64,000 nt of DNA from Ariolimax columbianus (lineage: Eukaryota; Mollusca; Gastropoda; Stylommatophora; Arionidae): positions 40,470,246 through 40,534,245 of the forward strand of contig JAVGWX010000006.1 in assembly GCA_036924085.1 (NCBI GenBank). Direction: 5' to 3'. Shown here piece after piece: positions 43,301 to 54,190 of the stretch (the stretch's first letter is position 1; each line of letters begins with the position of its first letter). Under the pieces are notes generated by a model. The model did not search any database. It saw nothing but the letters and a program-made list of their open reading frames with translations, and was not told the DNA's origin. A program made the position numbers and the translations under genes.

Positions 43301-43614
43301 GTGAGTTGTAATCGTTGTCTTGGAGACGGTTCTAGTAAACGTTGTCTTGGATACGGTTGTTGCTAGCGTTGTCTTGGAAACTGTAGCTGTCAGTGTTTTT
43401 GTTGTTGTTAAACCGTATCGGTTGTTTTGAAGCTTTGTGGTACAAACGAATCATTAGCGATGTCATTGGCGAAGTGGTTTCAGGGAACGCTGTATATGTG
43501 GGGCAGAGACGAGAATAGAATAGATGCCAGACCGAAAGTTATTATGGATGACTAAAAACTCTCTAGTGTAGAAAACACTACAACTCATAAGGTTAAACAC
43601 AAGGTCATTCATAC

Positions 43615-43985
43615 ACGTTTCTTCTTCTTCTTCTTCGTGCGTTCTCAATCTCCCGCTACCAAACCCTGAAAGGGCTTAAGTAGCAGAATATAGTCCAGAG
43701 AACGGAATGCGTTGTGTCGTAGTTTACAGCTTGGCTGCGATATTTGTACCCTTCGGTCCAACACATCCGACTTCAGCAAGCATTTTATTAGTACCGGGTT
43801 AGCATTCCCTCGTCGATCCCTTCTCCTTAGCCAGTCTGCCCTGCTGCAGCCTGTTATCCAGGATCACCGCGTGGAGGTGTAGAAGGGTCTTGGCAGCTAT
43901 GGTTCGCTGGCCCTGACGCTAGCAGTCAGCTATGGGTCGCTAACCACTGCAGCTCATGTGCTGCTCAGCATCTTGATCCCATTCA
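43615..43985 (-). mobile_element. SINE-C copy (minus), intron 4
   Basis: (TTC)n at 43619-43636, then ctcaatctcccgctaccaaa and the whole body to gctcagcatcttgatccca. Here the 33-bp unit is present about twice. CATTCATACACGTTT occurs before (43606) and after (43981) and is a good candidate 15-bp target-site duplication. Confidence 0.85.
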
Positions 43986-44079
43986 TACACGTTTAATGTC
44001 TGCCGTAATTTAACCATACCTTAAAACTTTCTTCTTCCTTGTTCTTCTTCTCACTTAATCTGTTTTGCCTTTCAGTGTT

Positions 44080-44960
44080 AGATTAAAAATAGATCTCTGA
44101 AACGAGTCCGTCTGTGTGTCTAATTCACCGCCTCATATATTTATGTAAGCCATCTTTTTCGTGGTCGGCTTTTGGCTTTGAAACCGTTGAATCTAAATAA
44201 CATTGATTGTTTGGGGAAGGGAGTTGCTGTGTGGCGGTAGACTTGTTACGTGGCCAAACTATTTTAGTTGCTGTTTTTTTTTTTATGTAGTCCAATACTG
44301 GTGTTGTTCCCACTAGTCTCCAAATGTCATCGTTTCTGATCCTCTCTCTTTGTTACACCGAAAATTTTTCGCACGCGTTTCATTTCTGCTGTTACGATTT
44401 ATCGTTTGTCAGTTAATGTTAGTGTCCAGTTTAGACATTAGTAGCATATTATCGGAGCTAAAATCGTGTTGTATAAAGCTTATTTGGTAGTTATTGTCAC
44501 GTGCTTGCAATTAAGTATCGGTGATAATTGTCCAATGATCTGATTTGCCTCATTGTATCTTTGTTGGATCTCCGCTGTGATTCTTCCATCCGCTGATAAC
44601 GTGCTCCCTAAGTATGTGAAATCTCTCACCTGTTTAATAATTTGCTGCTTTGCAAGGAAGATATCGGATTGTCGTGTTTGGCTATATATTTTAATGACCT
44701 CATTTTCCTACGTTGATTGTCAGGGTGACCTCTTTCCATGTTCTATTCAGTTTGTCAATATGTTGTTGCACCTGCATGTCTGAAGCTACTATGACTGCTT
44801 GATCGTCTGCGAAGAAAGTTGTAGAGTTCACCAATGTTCTTTCCTTCATGTGGTTTGACTGTTTTGCATATGTGGTCTACATATGTGATGAACAACAAAT
44901 GGAATAGCACACACCCTTGCTGTACTCTACATGTGATATGACGCTTTTCTCAGAGTCCGT
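44080..44960 (-). pseudogene. LINE RT C-terminal region (minus), intron 4
   Basis: Minus-strand segments in order: VQQGCVLFHLLFITYVDHI (44950-44890), a DFTYLGSTLSADGRITAEI-like stretch at about 44640-44560, then GTTPVLDYIKKKTATKIVWP (44313-44250). RT motif QGCVLSP and the Y-L-G-S-x-L-S strand are recognisable. Frameshifts throughout. Confidence 0.65.
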
Positions 44961-45004
44961 TTATTGTTATAAAATCAGGCTCTAAAAACATTGCCCCTCC
45001 CTCT

Positions 45005-45032
45005 AGCCTAATACCCCCCCCCCCCTCCCCCC
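45005..45032. repeat. C-rich tract
   Basis: Runs of C separated by T. Confidence 0.85.
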
Positions 45033-45239
45033 ATACCCATCACTCATTACTTGATATAGAAGCAAGTTATTGGTCCTCTTGAATCCAGGGGATAGAAAAC
45101 TGAAGACGAATTGTATTTATGGTTAGAAAATATGACGGATCTCCTTTGCTAGAACAAAAGGTGGAGTCGTTGCTTAGTTAAGGTAAACTCTTGACAAAGT
45201 CCGTCAGTACTTAAATTCGGATAGCGTAAAAACGTATAC

Positions 45240-45325
45240 GTGCAATAAGAAGAAGAAAAAGACGAAAAAGAATTAGAAGATGAAGAAGAAGAAGGAAAAT
45301 AAGAAGAAGAAGAAAAAGAAAACAA
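45240..45325. repeat. (GAA)n-rich tract
   Basis: Imperfect GAA repeats; the lysine-rich start of the 81-codon frame here is a repeat artefact. Confidence 0.9.
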
Positions 45326-45694
45326 AAACGAAATTCACATTACGACCATGTCAGCTTCTCAGACCGTCCAGTATGTTATGTCTTTGTCTTCCAGTTTGTC
45401 CTATCAGGATTTGTGTCTGTTGGTATAAGGTTTTCCATATCTTCATTGCACATGATATGTACTACAAAAACTGGATGTTTCTTTCTAATATTGTTGAAAC
45501 GTTTCCGTTGTCCGTTCACTTCTAACAGTATGTAGTAATTATATTTTTGTGTATGTCCATGGAGTTCTCAACATGCGCCTATAAAACCTTAACTCTGCAG
45601 CTTCTAATGAACCTCTTGCGTTCTTACATATCGTCCTGGATTCACAACCATAAGTCAATTTCGGTATAATATTAATATACATATATAAATATAA

Positions 45695-46420
45695 TAATAA
45701 TAATAGCTGTCCATCGTTGTCGATGAGGACCGCCGACATCATCCTTGTCGCAGATTTCCCTGTTAGGTGTGGGCGCATGTGGCTGAACAGGCCAATGCGG
45801 GCACGAAAACATCTGCTACACAGCGGGCATACGAGGTCTGTAGAAGGTGATGGTGTTCCCGCTGTTCGGGATTTCTGGGTCTCGCGTCTGCTTTGGGCTT
45901 TCAAAACACGGTCGTCTTCGCCGGTAGCTACACTTGATTTGACTACGCTTTTCCAGTCAGATCTGTCTTGCGCAAGACATTCCCAGGTGTCGATGTTTAT
46001 CTGGCAACTTTTCAGTGAGTCCTTCAGACCGTCTTTAACTCGTTTCTTTGGTCGCCCTCTCTCTCGCCATCCTTCTCTCAGCTCGCCGTAGAGAAGCTTC
46101 TTTGGGAGCCGCTCGTCTGACACACGGACGAGGTGTCCGGCCCATTCTAGTCGTGCTTTTTCTAGCAGTGCATGGATGCTGGGCATGTTAGCCCTCGAGA
46201 GAACCTCGATGTCAGTGACATGATCTTGCCATCGGATGTGGAATATTCGCCTCGGACAACCTATTTGGAAGTGGTTTAACCTCCTTGCATGTCCAGAGTA
46301 TACAGTCCAGCTTTCGCAAGCGTATAGTAGGGTTGTAATGATGGTTGCACGGTAGACTTTGAGTTTGGTCTTGACGCTGATGCCACGACGTGCCCAGACC
46401 ATCGAGCGCATTCTATCATA
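45695..46420 (-). pseudogene. C2H2-finger LINE, C-terminal part (minus)
   Basis: A long open minus frame (46411-45539) carries GISVKTKLKVYRATI, LLYACESWTVYSGHARRL, IFHIRWQDHVTD, KLLYGELREGWRERGRPKKR, DTWECLAQDRSDW and the finger LVCPLCSRCFRARIGLFSHM with C-x2-C-x12-H. Ends MMSAVLIDNDGQLLL and an (ATT)n tail. The RT active site is missing (5'-truncated), so the frame is not functional despite being open. The best-preserved copy of the family. Confidence 0.88.
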
Positions 46421-46535
46421 TATAATATAAAATATAATATAATATAATATAATATAATATAAATAATATAATATAATGTAATATAATATAAATAATATAA
46501 TATAATATAATATAATATAAATAATATAATATAAT
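46420..46535. repeat. (TAATA)n microsatellite
   Basis: taatataatataatataat with TAAA interruptions, about 110 bp. Confidence 0.9.
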
Positions 46536-46689
46536 ACACTGAAGTAAGTTTCCTCACTACAAGAGATACTGACTTATTACATAATATATTTTTCATGTTC
46601 TGGAACACTGCCTTTGAGAGTGCTATTCTGCGTCTTATCGATGTTATCGATGCATCTCTCGTCTGAGGTTTGAAACAGGAACACATTAA

Positions 46690-47455
46690 GGATTAAGAAA
46701 TTGTACCTATCTGGATAGCAGATAACATCGACCACAGTTAAGGTTCAAAGAAGGCCCTGGAGTCTGGCATCATTGGAGGACGAAGCTGCACATTGATCCA
46801 AGTGGATATGTACACTGGAGGATCAGCTCAACGATCCGTGAAGACAAGCTCATGCAGAACAAAGAAGTAAAACAACGCAACAGAGAGAAAGAAAACAATG
46901 AAAGCTAAGTATACATTTTTTGTTTGTCCGTCACTCCAAGTCGCATCAACCTGTAGTCAGTCATGGCTGAGCACGGCAACTTAGTTAAATGATAAAATAT
47001 CATCACGGATCTCATATCTAGTGGACATCTCAGACACCAATTAGCAAATCAAACTGGACAAATCCTCTTCAAACTGACCGTAATACAATTCTTCTGCATC
47101 GTCCCCGTCTCTTCTTCTCGGACATAGTGCCTTTCCCTTCAATTATCTATAGACCAGTTTCCTTATAATATGCCCGACATTTTCGAGCCCTGTTAAACTA
47201 ATACAATATATAAAATAATAAGTATGAAACGGAACAAATGAAAATGTATCTCATTCTTATATCTACCCCAAAAAATAAATACTGAAGCGTTATTCCCATC
47301 AACGGAATCGCATTGAAATTATGAAGGTGTGGTAATAAAAGCAGCCAACCTGTGCAGACGCTAGCTTTTAATTTTACTCCCCGAAACATCAACAACTATG
47401 CCCTATCTATGTTTTGAACACGAACTCCTTTGGTCTAATGGACCATTATTCTGAC
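46690..47455. other. Intron 4 spacer, nothing recognised
   Basis: No element or exon signature. Confidence 0.45.
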
Positions 47456-47458
47456 CAA

Positions 47459-48060
47459 TCGTCAAGAAAGTTTGCAAAATTGCATTATCCTCCGACTCAT
47501 AGTTTCCTCAGCAGCCCGTTGGAAACACGGCGGGTATGATACGGAATCCGCCCAAAGTTTACCAGCAAGAGGTAATTCGATTTCTAACACCTCAAGGATG
47601 TTAGCCAGTGTATGGTGACCAAAATGTGTCGAAGATAGCAGTGAAGAACTGGACAACAATGTTTTAAGACGGATGTGAGTTAACGAATGATCTTCCAAGA
47701 CCAGGTCAGGCGCATAGTGTTGCGTTAACTCGCGTCCTTCTTTAAACATCATTGTCCAGTTCTTTACTGTTGTCCTCGACACACTTTTGTCACCATACAC
47801 AGCCTGCATTCTAAGATGCATGTCAACTGGTCGACATCTTTCAGCTGTTAAAAACCAAATCACCGCTAGCTGATCAACTCTTGACTGATTTCGTATCATA
47901 CCTGTCATGTTTTCAACGGTCTGCTGATGACACTTTGAATCGGAGGATAATGCAATGTAGCAAACTTGACGGTTGGTATGGGCTGTTTACACCAGAAGTG
48001 ACGTCCGCATGCGCATCGTACGTATGTTCACTTGTTGCAGCTTAGTACGATTTTATTTGA
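47459..48060 (-). mobile_element. Mariner-derived fold-back element (minus)
   Basis: The right arm on the minus strand encodes a mariner N terminus (MTGMIRNQSRVDQLA, FLTAERCRPVDMHLRM, VYGDKSVSRTTVKNW, MMFKEGREL). The left arm, 47459 to about 47685, is an imperfect inverted copy of the right arm, about 47735 to 47985: cgtcaag.., gcattatcctccgactca, ggtatgatacg, gtgtatggtgac, aagaactggacaa and gagttaac all recur inverted. Loop about 40-50 bp. The relative at 4090-4543 has the same junction. No catalytic domain. Confidence 0.85.
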
Positions 48061-48276
48061 ACAATCCAACAACAGGAATTATTGTCAATGAGAACCATGT
48101 CAACTCCACAATTGTTATCATTGTCTTTATTTCTCCGTACGTATCTCTGACAAAAATGTGGCTATTGCTTTTTCCCCTCTTTGTCTAGTATTTCTGCATC
48201 CTCATTCTGATTTATTTTACAATGTGTAGAAATGTACTGGATTTTCACTCTTCTGAAATTTCAGTCCATCTATTTA

Positions 48277-49054
48277 CGAGGAGGCTTCAAATAAAAACCT
48301 TACATTTATTTTAAGGCATAGATTTATTCTGAAAAGTGAAACACAGCTGTATCCTTTGTCGACGTACTTGTATAGAGGTTTGCCGGCGCTTATAAAGTGC
48401 ATTGATTCATGTAGAAACAACTTATCTTGGTGCAGTAACAATTCTTGCTAAGAAACCATCACAATCTGCTCCAAATAGCCGCAGACGTTCCCGACAGGCA
48501 TTAAAGCGTTGTTTCAATTCTGGAGAAAGCTGCCGTGGCATCCACCTTGCAGACACTTTGTGGAACTGTAGCACATCATGGATCAAGTGATGTGCTGAAC
48601 CTTGAATGATGTCCAGATGTGAAGCAATTTTATTTAGTCACTCGACAATTTTCCTTTTCGAAGCAGTCAACGGCAGCAATCGACTCTGGGTGTCACCACT
48701 CGTTGTGTCTGACCCTATCGTGAACAGTCTGTCACAGAATCCACATCATTTTGCAACTTGCAACTACACTCCATGCTGGAGTGAAAGACATGCATCACAG
48801 TACTAGATCCTTTGATTACCAATGCATTTCTATAGCTTCCACCCCTTCGCTGCTAAAAAACAGAACGATGCTCTTCTTTGGTGCATGTCAATAAGGGGGC
48901 TAACTTTTAGCTGCAATTATGACGTCATGGTGTTCGTCTACACCGTGAAAGTACGTGTAAGACACTCTTGACATCTTTATCAGCCACATTAACAACGACA
49001 TGGTTTTTCTAATTTCTATCCCACTACTAAAGGTTTTCAATTGAAGCCTCCTCA
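48277..49054 (-). mobile_element. Mariner remnant with terminal inverted repeats
   Basis: Left end GAGGAGGCTTCAAATAAAAA at 48278-48297 is inverted at about 49031-49053 (three differences over 24 bp). TA precedes the left end. On the minus strand between about 48605 and 48455 a mariner segment is clear: IHDVLQFHKVSARWMPRQLS, KQRFNACRERL, GFLARIVT. A C-terminal portion follows directly, so the central DDD catalytic part is deleted. Frameshifts also occur. Confidence 0.88.
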
Positions 49055-49372
49055 AACATTCCTGGTTTTCATCTGCGCTTTGAAAAGGCTATCCAAATCG
49101 ATGTCTTTATTTTTTTCTAAATAACTTTGACAACAAAGCTCTTGAATTTATTAATGGGAATATTCTAAAAATGTACTATATAATGACTGATATAATTCTC
49201 AACATAATAACAACTTCCAAAATAATCAATAAGCAATCAGCCTTGCTTTCATTTCCACATTGAAAACACAATAGTTTACACTACCAGACCCCGAATCCAC
49301 GTAGAAAACATATTGGCAGAAATAACAAAGCTGCGATATCAATAATTGTGTTTGTTTTTGTATCTGCCCCAG

Positions 49373-49516
49373 GTATCTCGACTACACCTTCCTCCGACCC
49401 GCTTCCGTTGGCTGCTGTATCCCATGGACTACAATGGTACTTTCAAGAGGGATGGACTCAGTCGCTTCTTTGACAATGTTTCTCCAATAATACTTACTGA
49501 GAGAGAAAGACCTTTG
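49373..49516 (+). CDS. Exon 5: hinge-proximal part of ANF-type ectodomain
   Basis: The acceptor has a good polypyrimidine tract (tttgtttttgtatctgccccag) and the donor is GTAAGA. The exon is 144 nt, phase 0 both ends, residues 241-288. Exon 4 ends in phase 0, which selects the frame VSRLHLPPTRFRWLLYPMDY and then FFDNVSPIILTERERPL. Joined to exon 4 it gives a helix, a short loop, a WLLYP strand with a following Asp, and an IILTE strand, as expected where ANF domains show a strand ending in a conserved acidic residue after the DLM helix. An N-G-T sequon is present. The other two frames look less like this fold. The 37-bp array of element D begins about 45 bp after the donor. Confidence 0.68.
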
Positions 49517-49559
49517 GTAAGACTAACAAACTAGAATTATCCATACAATATTGGGGCGA

Positions 49560-50115
49560 TGAGGCTAGCGTCTGGTCAAGTAAAACATACTGATCGGACT
49601 ATATTAGTCAAGGTCAGGTAAAACATACTGATGGAACAAAGTTAATCAAGGTGAGGTGAAACATACTGATCGGACAATGTTAATCAGGGTCAAGTAAAAC
49701 ATACTGATCAGACAATGTTAGTCAGGGTCAAGTAAAACATACTGATCAGACAGTGTTATTCAGGGTCAAGTAAAACATACTGATCGGACAATGTTAGTCA
49801 GGAGCAGGTGAGACATACTGATAGGACAATGTTAGTCATACTCGGGTGAAATATAATAATGAAGACCCCACCTCACTTCCATACAATTCTCATTGGAAAC
49901 ATCCCGTTTCATGGCTAGCAAGGCGGGGCATAGAAGTGATACCCGTAGTACTGAACGACCAACAAATAAATCCAAGCATAGTACAACCGTCTATGGGACA
50001 CGAGTCCACTTTCATCATCACGCTCTGGATGTTAGGTAAGCTGCTGCAACCCGCAACGTAACGCCCTCTTCAGGTCGCAAGATAGAGTAAACATACTTAT
50101 TGTGGGAATTAAACA
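49560..50115 (+). mobile_element. Element D copy with 37-bp array, intron 5
   Basis: 49560-49850 holds about eight units containing gggtcaagtaaaacatactg; 49860-50080 is the D body (ccgtttcatggctagcaagg, then gtagtactgaacgacc, then gctgcaacccgcaacg), ending tattgtgggaattaaacaag. Confidence 0.8.
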
Positions 50116-50313
50116 AGAAACATAAATCGATGAGACCGTTCATTCTATTATTGTGTCCATATATGAGGATATTGTGCTTGAGCAAATAAAAGTCGCTTGT
50201 TCCTGTAGCCGTCACACAGTCTGCATGCTTGAATTTTATTTATGTTTGTAACACGACAGTAACGTAACTTAGGCTTAACTGACGTTTTTAACCCTTGTCA
50301 ACTGTGTCATGAA

Positions 50314-50745
50314 TTGCTTCATAACCGTTCGGCCACTCGGATCGGAATGACTGAGAACGTTTTAGTTCGCTATAGTTTAATAGAATGTTCCAGAAAGATC
50401 ATCAGAATAGCCTGGACAGAGAAAAAGACAAATGTAGGCATTCGGCAAGAGTTGAACATAGAGGAGAACTGGTTTATCAATTCCATTTTGGCTGGAAAAT
50501 GCAAATATTTTGGTCACATCAAGAGACACAGCGGTCTCGAGAGAATAGTGATGAAAGGTATGGTGCCAGGCAAAAGAGAAAGGGGTAGACCAAGAAGACG
50601 ATGGCACCAAGATATCCAGGAATGTCTGAGTATGACTGTAGCTGTTGCTGGAGTTTTGGCAAGGGAATGAGTTTCTTTCTTTCAGACAGTGATGGGAGAG
50701 ACGTTCTATAAAGGACATGCTACAGGATGATGATGATAGTTTAAC
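50314..50745 (+). pseudogene. LINE-B 3' fragment (plus), intron 5
   Basis: The + frame 50314-50670 reads IRIAWTEKKTNVGIRQEL, FINSILAGKCKYFGHIKRHS, VMKGMVPGKRERGRPRRRWHQDI. Then gatgggagagacgttctata, and a tail gatgatgatgat. Matches 59175-60345 and 37425-37800. Confidence 0.78.
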
Positions 50746-51545
50746 TCCATTAAGTCAATACTTTAAGAGATGAAAGACACCACGGTAAGAACACACACCT
50801 TCAATTTCATGGTGGGAACGGCGTCGCCTAGTGGTTAAGTGGCACGGCTCACAACCCGTAGGTACTGGGTTCGATCCCCATCACACCACCGGCCATTACC
50901 CCGGGAAGCAAACCCTTAGAAAATACAGGATCAAGCAGACCCTTTCATAAAATTAATGCTGAAGTCGGATGCACTGAGCCGATAGGCGCAAAATAAAAAC
51001 TACAGTGCAACGCACACCACCTTGGGGATTAGAGAAATAAGGCGAACGCAAAAAAAATAAATAAATTCCATGGTCATTCCAGCAATGCTATACGCATGCG
51101 AAGTGTAGAACATGCGCAAAACTAATGTTGAGAAGAAGCTGCGAGTCACACAGAGAACCATGGAGCTACAGATTACACTACATATACACACTACAGATTT
51201 ACAGAAGTAATGAGATCCGAAAGCAGTAACTTGACATGAAACTTTGTTTCAGGACGTCGTGGAAGCGATGATACCACGCACAAAATCGTTGTGCTGGACA
51301 TATAGTACGCATACCTGACAACAGATGATCACGTAGAACAACGTTCTGGTAGACCTATTTCTGTGCTACTCCTCGTGGTTGCCAACCTATGCAATGGCGG
51401 GATGGACTGACCAAAGACCTAGGTTCGCATTGGTACAGCGTTGCAAAAGACCGGACGCATTCAGAATATTGTTGGCTTCCACGCACACGGCACATCTGCC
51501 AGACTGACGCCGAGGGTAATGCGGTGATGCTGTGAATGTTGTGTG
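50746..51545 (+). pseudogene. LINE C-terminal fragment with SINE-A inside
   Basis: Joined around the SINE, the + strand reads FNFMVIPAMLYACEV, then KKLRVTQRTMELQITLHI. Across frames it continues with DGLTKD- and W-x-x-V-A-K-D-R-like codons and CQTDAEGN. It matches the order V-T-Q-R-A-M-E-R-x-M-L, R-W-x-D-D-L, A-Q-D-R found after RT in another LINE group. Confidence 0.6.
50814..51063 (+). mobile_element. SINE-A copy 3 with TSD
   Basis: A box CGCCTAGTGG, B box GGGTTCGATCCCC, shared body and A-rich tail. AATTTCATGGT at 50803-50813 and AATTCCATGGT at 51064-51074 flank it (one mismatch). The insert is 250 bp, the same length as copy 2. Confidence 0.88.
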
Positions 51546-51615
51546 AGTCCGTGAATAGAGAAGTGACGTATCTTGGTTCATAGTGAACCGGGCACGTCTA
51601 ATCTTGACGTTGGGA

Positions 51616-51628
51616 GGGGGGGGGGGGG
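51616..51628. repeat. Poly-G tract
   Basis: About a dozen G residues. Confidence 0.85.
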
Positions 51629-52079
51629 CGAGAATAGGCTAGAGCGTGACCCTGGAAAAGTGGATTGGCAGGTACTTTTTCCAAGATCATAAGACTCCGA
51701 TGCTTCGCCGGCAAGCTTTGTTCTGTAGCTGCAGTGATACTGGCTTGAATCTAATCGATCAATAACCTATCCACTCCTAGATGAGTATTAGTCTTCAACA
51801 GTCACATACCGAACTGTTCTATTCTGAGTGAGCTGTGACAGTTCATCACATCTTCCATATATTCTTTATGTCAGTTCCCTCTCTTCTTCCAAGTATGCCA
51901 TGGCCTACCTCTTCTATTTTCGTATTAGTCACATTGAACAAGATATAATCCAAAAGAGTCAGTATGTCTGTGTAGGTTGTTCAGGATCAGATGGCTTGAT
52001 AAATTATCAAACTCTGAAACAATTTGCAAGTGAAACATATTGAACATCCATGCCCTTCTGCAACAAGCCCAGATCAGAT

Positions 52080-52460
52080 GAACGAGACATGTTCGCAGGC
52101 CTTATGGGCGCTTCTACAAGCAGCTGTTAAACGGGGAGCTCAGAGCAGGCAAACACAATAGACAATAGAAACACCGCAGAGATTCATTGACAGTGTTTCT
52201 GAAAAGTTTCAATATTGGTGTCACCTCCTGGAAGATTCTTGCACAGAACCGTTTCACCTGACGCGCTAGTACCATGCAAAAAAACTCCTGACTCCAAGCC
52301 ACAGAGAAATGGTGCCACCGAAAGAACAGAACGTACCCCCGAGTCGGCTCCTGACATGTATGTATCCTATGCAGCATAGTCTGGCGTTTCAGAATTGGTC
52401 TTTAAAATCATATGAGAACACATCTCGGCTACCACCAACTCCGCTTGTGATGGACAACTA
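52080..52460 (+). pseudogene. C2H2-finger LINE C terminus (plus)
   Basis: A + frame reads KQLLNGELRAGKHN, RDSLTVFLKSFNIGVTSW, LAQNRF, then CILCSIVWRFRIGL, a stop, and NHMRTH. This is the K-L-L-Y-G-E-L, D-x-L-K, A-Q-D-R and C-x2-C-x12-H order of the group. Ends near gatggacaactactgc, like gatggacagctattat elsewhere. Confidence 0.68.
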
Positions 52461-52816
52461 CTGCTATTCCACGTCTTCTTCCCACGGGGAACCAAAAACA
52501 TAAACTGTCTAGTATTTCTACCAAGAGGAAGCATTAATGTGTGCCCTATCCATCACAATCGACTATTTCGAAAAATGTCCACACCCGTTCACCTAATTTC
52601 TCTTATCTCAAGACGATGCCACATGAAATGTCTTTCCTTGTTAGTGCATCGTTCTAACGTTTCTGAATCTGAGCGTGTGATCATATGCCTAAAATAACCA
52701 GAGGTTAACGCGTATATTCCTTTACCGCTTGTGGTCATTTTTCATTAACTTGACTTCACGTGGCCCCTTTTCTGGTATCTGGACTTCTGGTGGTCCCTCT
52801 GATATTATCATGACTT

Positions 52817-53918
52817 GATTCTTGATTCTAGGAACCAACATCATCACACAGGGGACATTCCCATAAGTGCTCCGTTCTCCGTACAAGCAGTCAGCCAAGC
52901 GTATACATTCTCAGAGTCCCAGGCAGGTGTTGATTTCGTGTTCTTCGGATCTTTCCAGGCAGAACACACTTTCTACCCTCTCCCCTAGTCACTCTAAAAA
53001 CTATCATCCTCTGCACATATGCATTTTCGCGACTCTCTGTCTCTTCATCATTCTGTGGACTGTCCATGACTGCCCTTAGCAACTCAACCCTGTCTGTCGT
53101 CATCACCGCGCCGCTCACCACAGCGCGTTCCGCCACTGCATCAGCTCTTTCGTTGCCACAGACGCCTGCATGTCCCGGGAAGTAGATTCATGTGCCACCT
53201 TGTACTCCAGAGTTGTTCAGAAGAACTTACGGAGCATGCTCTGCGAGTCTGACAGAATTACTGCGTGTTACCGGTTGCGTCACCAACCAAGTCAGGGCCA
53301 CTGTTACCGGCTCAATCTCCATCCTCATACTCGATGTGACAGTGGAGAAGGCAGCTGATTTCTCCACCACCTCCCTGCCATTTTGGTAGCCGACGAAACC
53401 GCAACCGCAGTTGTTTGCATCTCTGCCGGCGGAGCCATCTGTGTACAGAACTGGGTCTTGTGATCCCGAGTGTTGCTGGATCAGCTCTTTTATTGAAGCT
53501 TCTGTCCTAGTGCCGCCCCACTTGCGCCACTCTCTGCTCAGTTGTATCACCACCCTTGTAAGGGGGCTCTCGTTGTCTACTTTTATCCACTCACTTCCTC
53601 TTGCCACTTCTTCCAATGCACAGACCCTGAACAGGTAGTCTTCTATCTCTGTCATCAATGACCTTCCTCGCTTAATGCGTCTGCCTTTGGGTGTATCCAA
53701 GTCTTGATGCAAATGGTGTTCGCTGTTGGCAACGTTGAGGTACGCATTTACCTGCGCTACTTGATGTCGCACCTTGATGCTTGGTAAATCAAGCAGGAAT
53801 CACATGGCAGCAATGGAAGAACCTCTAGTGCATCCCAGAACTGTTCTCATGGCATCATTCTGGATTCTCTCTCCAATCTACCTGTTTCTGCGATAGAGTG
53901 AGTAACCCAAGACCGTCG
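52817..53918 (-). pseudogene. LINE-K: RT end and RNase H (minus), with TSD
   Basis: The minus strand begins IGERIQNDAMRTVLGCTRGS and runs through MRHQVAQVNAYLNVANSEH, VLYTDGSAGRDANNCGCGF, TSSMRMEIEPVTVALTWL, then (other frame) HAGVCGNERADAVAERA and TRNQHLPGTLRMYTLG. RNase H Asp (YTDGS), Glu (MRMEIEP) and the N-E-R-A-D end are present, as in jockey/I-type LINEs, with a stop and frameshifts between. TATCATGACTT at 52806-52816 is repeated exactly at 53919-53929. Confidence 0.88.
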
Positions 53919-54190
53919 TATCATGACTTCACGTGACTTCCCTTTCATTAATTTGACTTCACGTGGCCCTTTCTTCTACCAGTTTGATTTCGTACAATCC
54001 TTCTCCCATTAACTTGATTACACGTGACCCCTCTTCCATTAACTTGACTCCACGTGGCCCCTCTTCTATTAACTTGACTCCACGTGGCCCATTTTCAATC
54101 AACTTGATTTCAAGTAGCCATTCTTCCGTTACTTGACTCCACGTGATCTTTCGTTCATTAATATGATTTCACATAGCCCTCCTTACATTA

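Larger units (their letters stand above)
45541..46660 (-). pseudogene. LINE-J fragment (minus), split by a C2H2-LINE
   Basis: Right part 46525-46660 reads ASITSIRRRIALSKAVFQNM, LCNKSVSLVVRKLTSV; left part 45541-45690 reads IPKLTYGCESRTICK, LEAAELRFYRRMLRTPWTYT. Together they form the R-I-A-x-x-K-x-x-F to Y-G-C-E-T-W to R-R-M-L order after RT. The insert between them is the C2H2-LINE below plus its AT-rich flanks. Confidence 0.7.

Noticed and set aside
45539..46411. 290-codon minus frame as a host C2H2 zinc-finger gene
   Set aside because: The order of motifs (YACESWTVY, LLYGEL, WECLAQDR, then one finger) is that of a LINE C terminus and is repeated at 6575-7330 and 52080-52460.
49346..49534. 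Alternative frame for exon 5 (YLDYTFLRPASVG...)
   Set aside because: It conflicts with the phase 0 ending of exon 4 and lacks the strand pattern; the VSRLHLPPTRF frame matches at both junctions.
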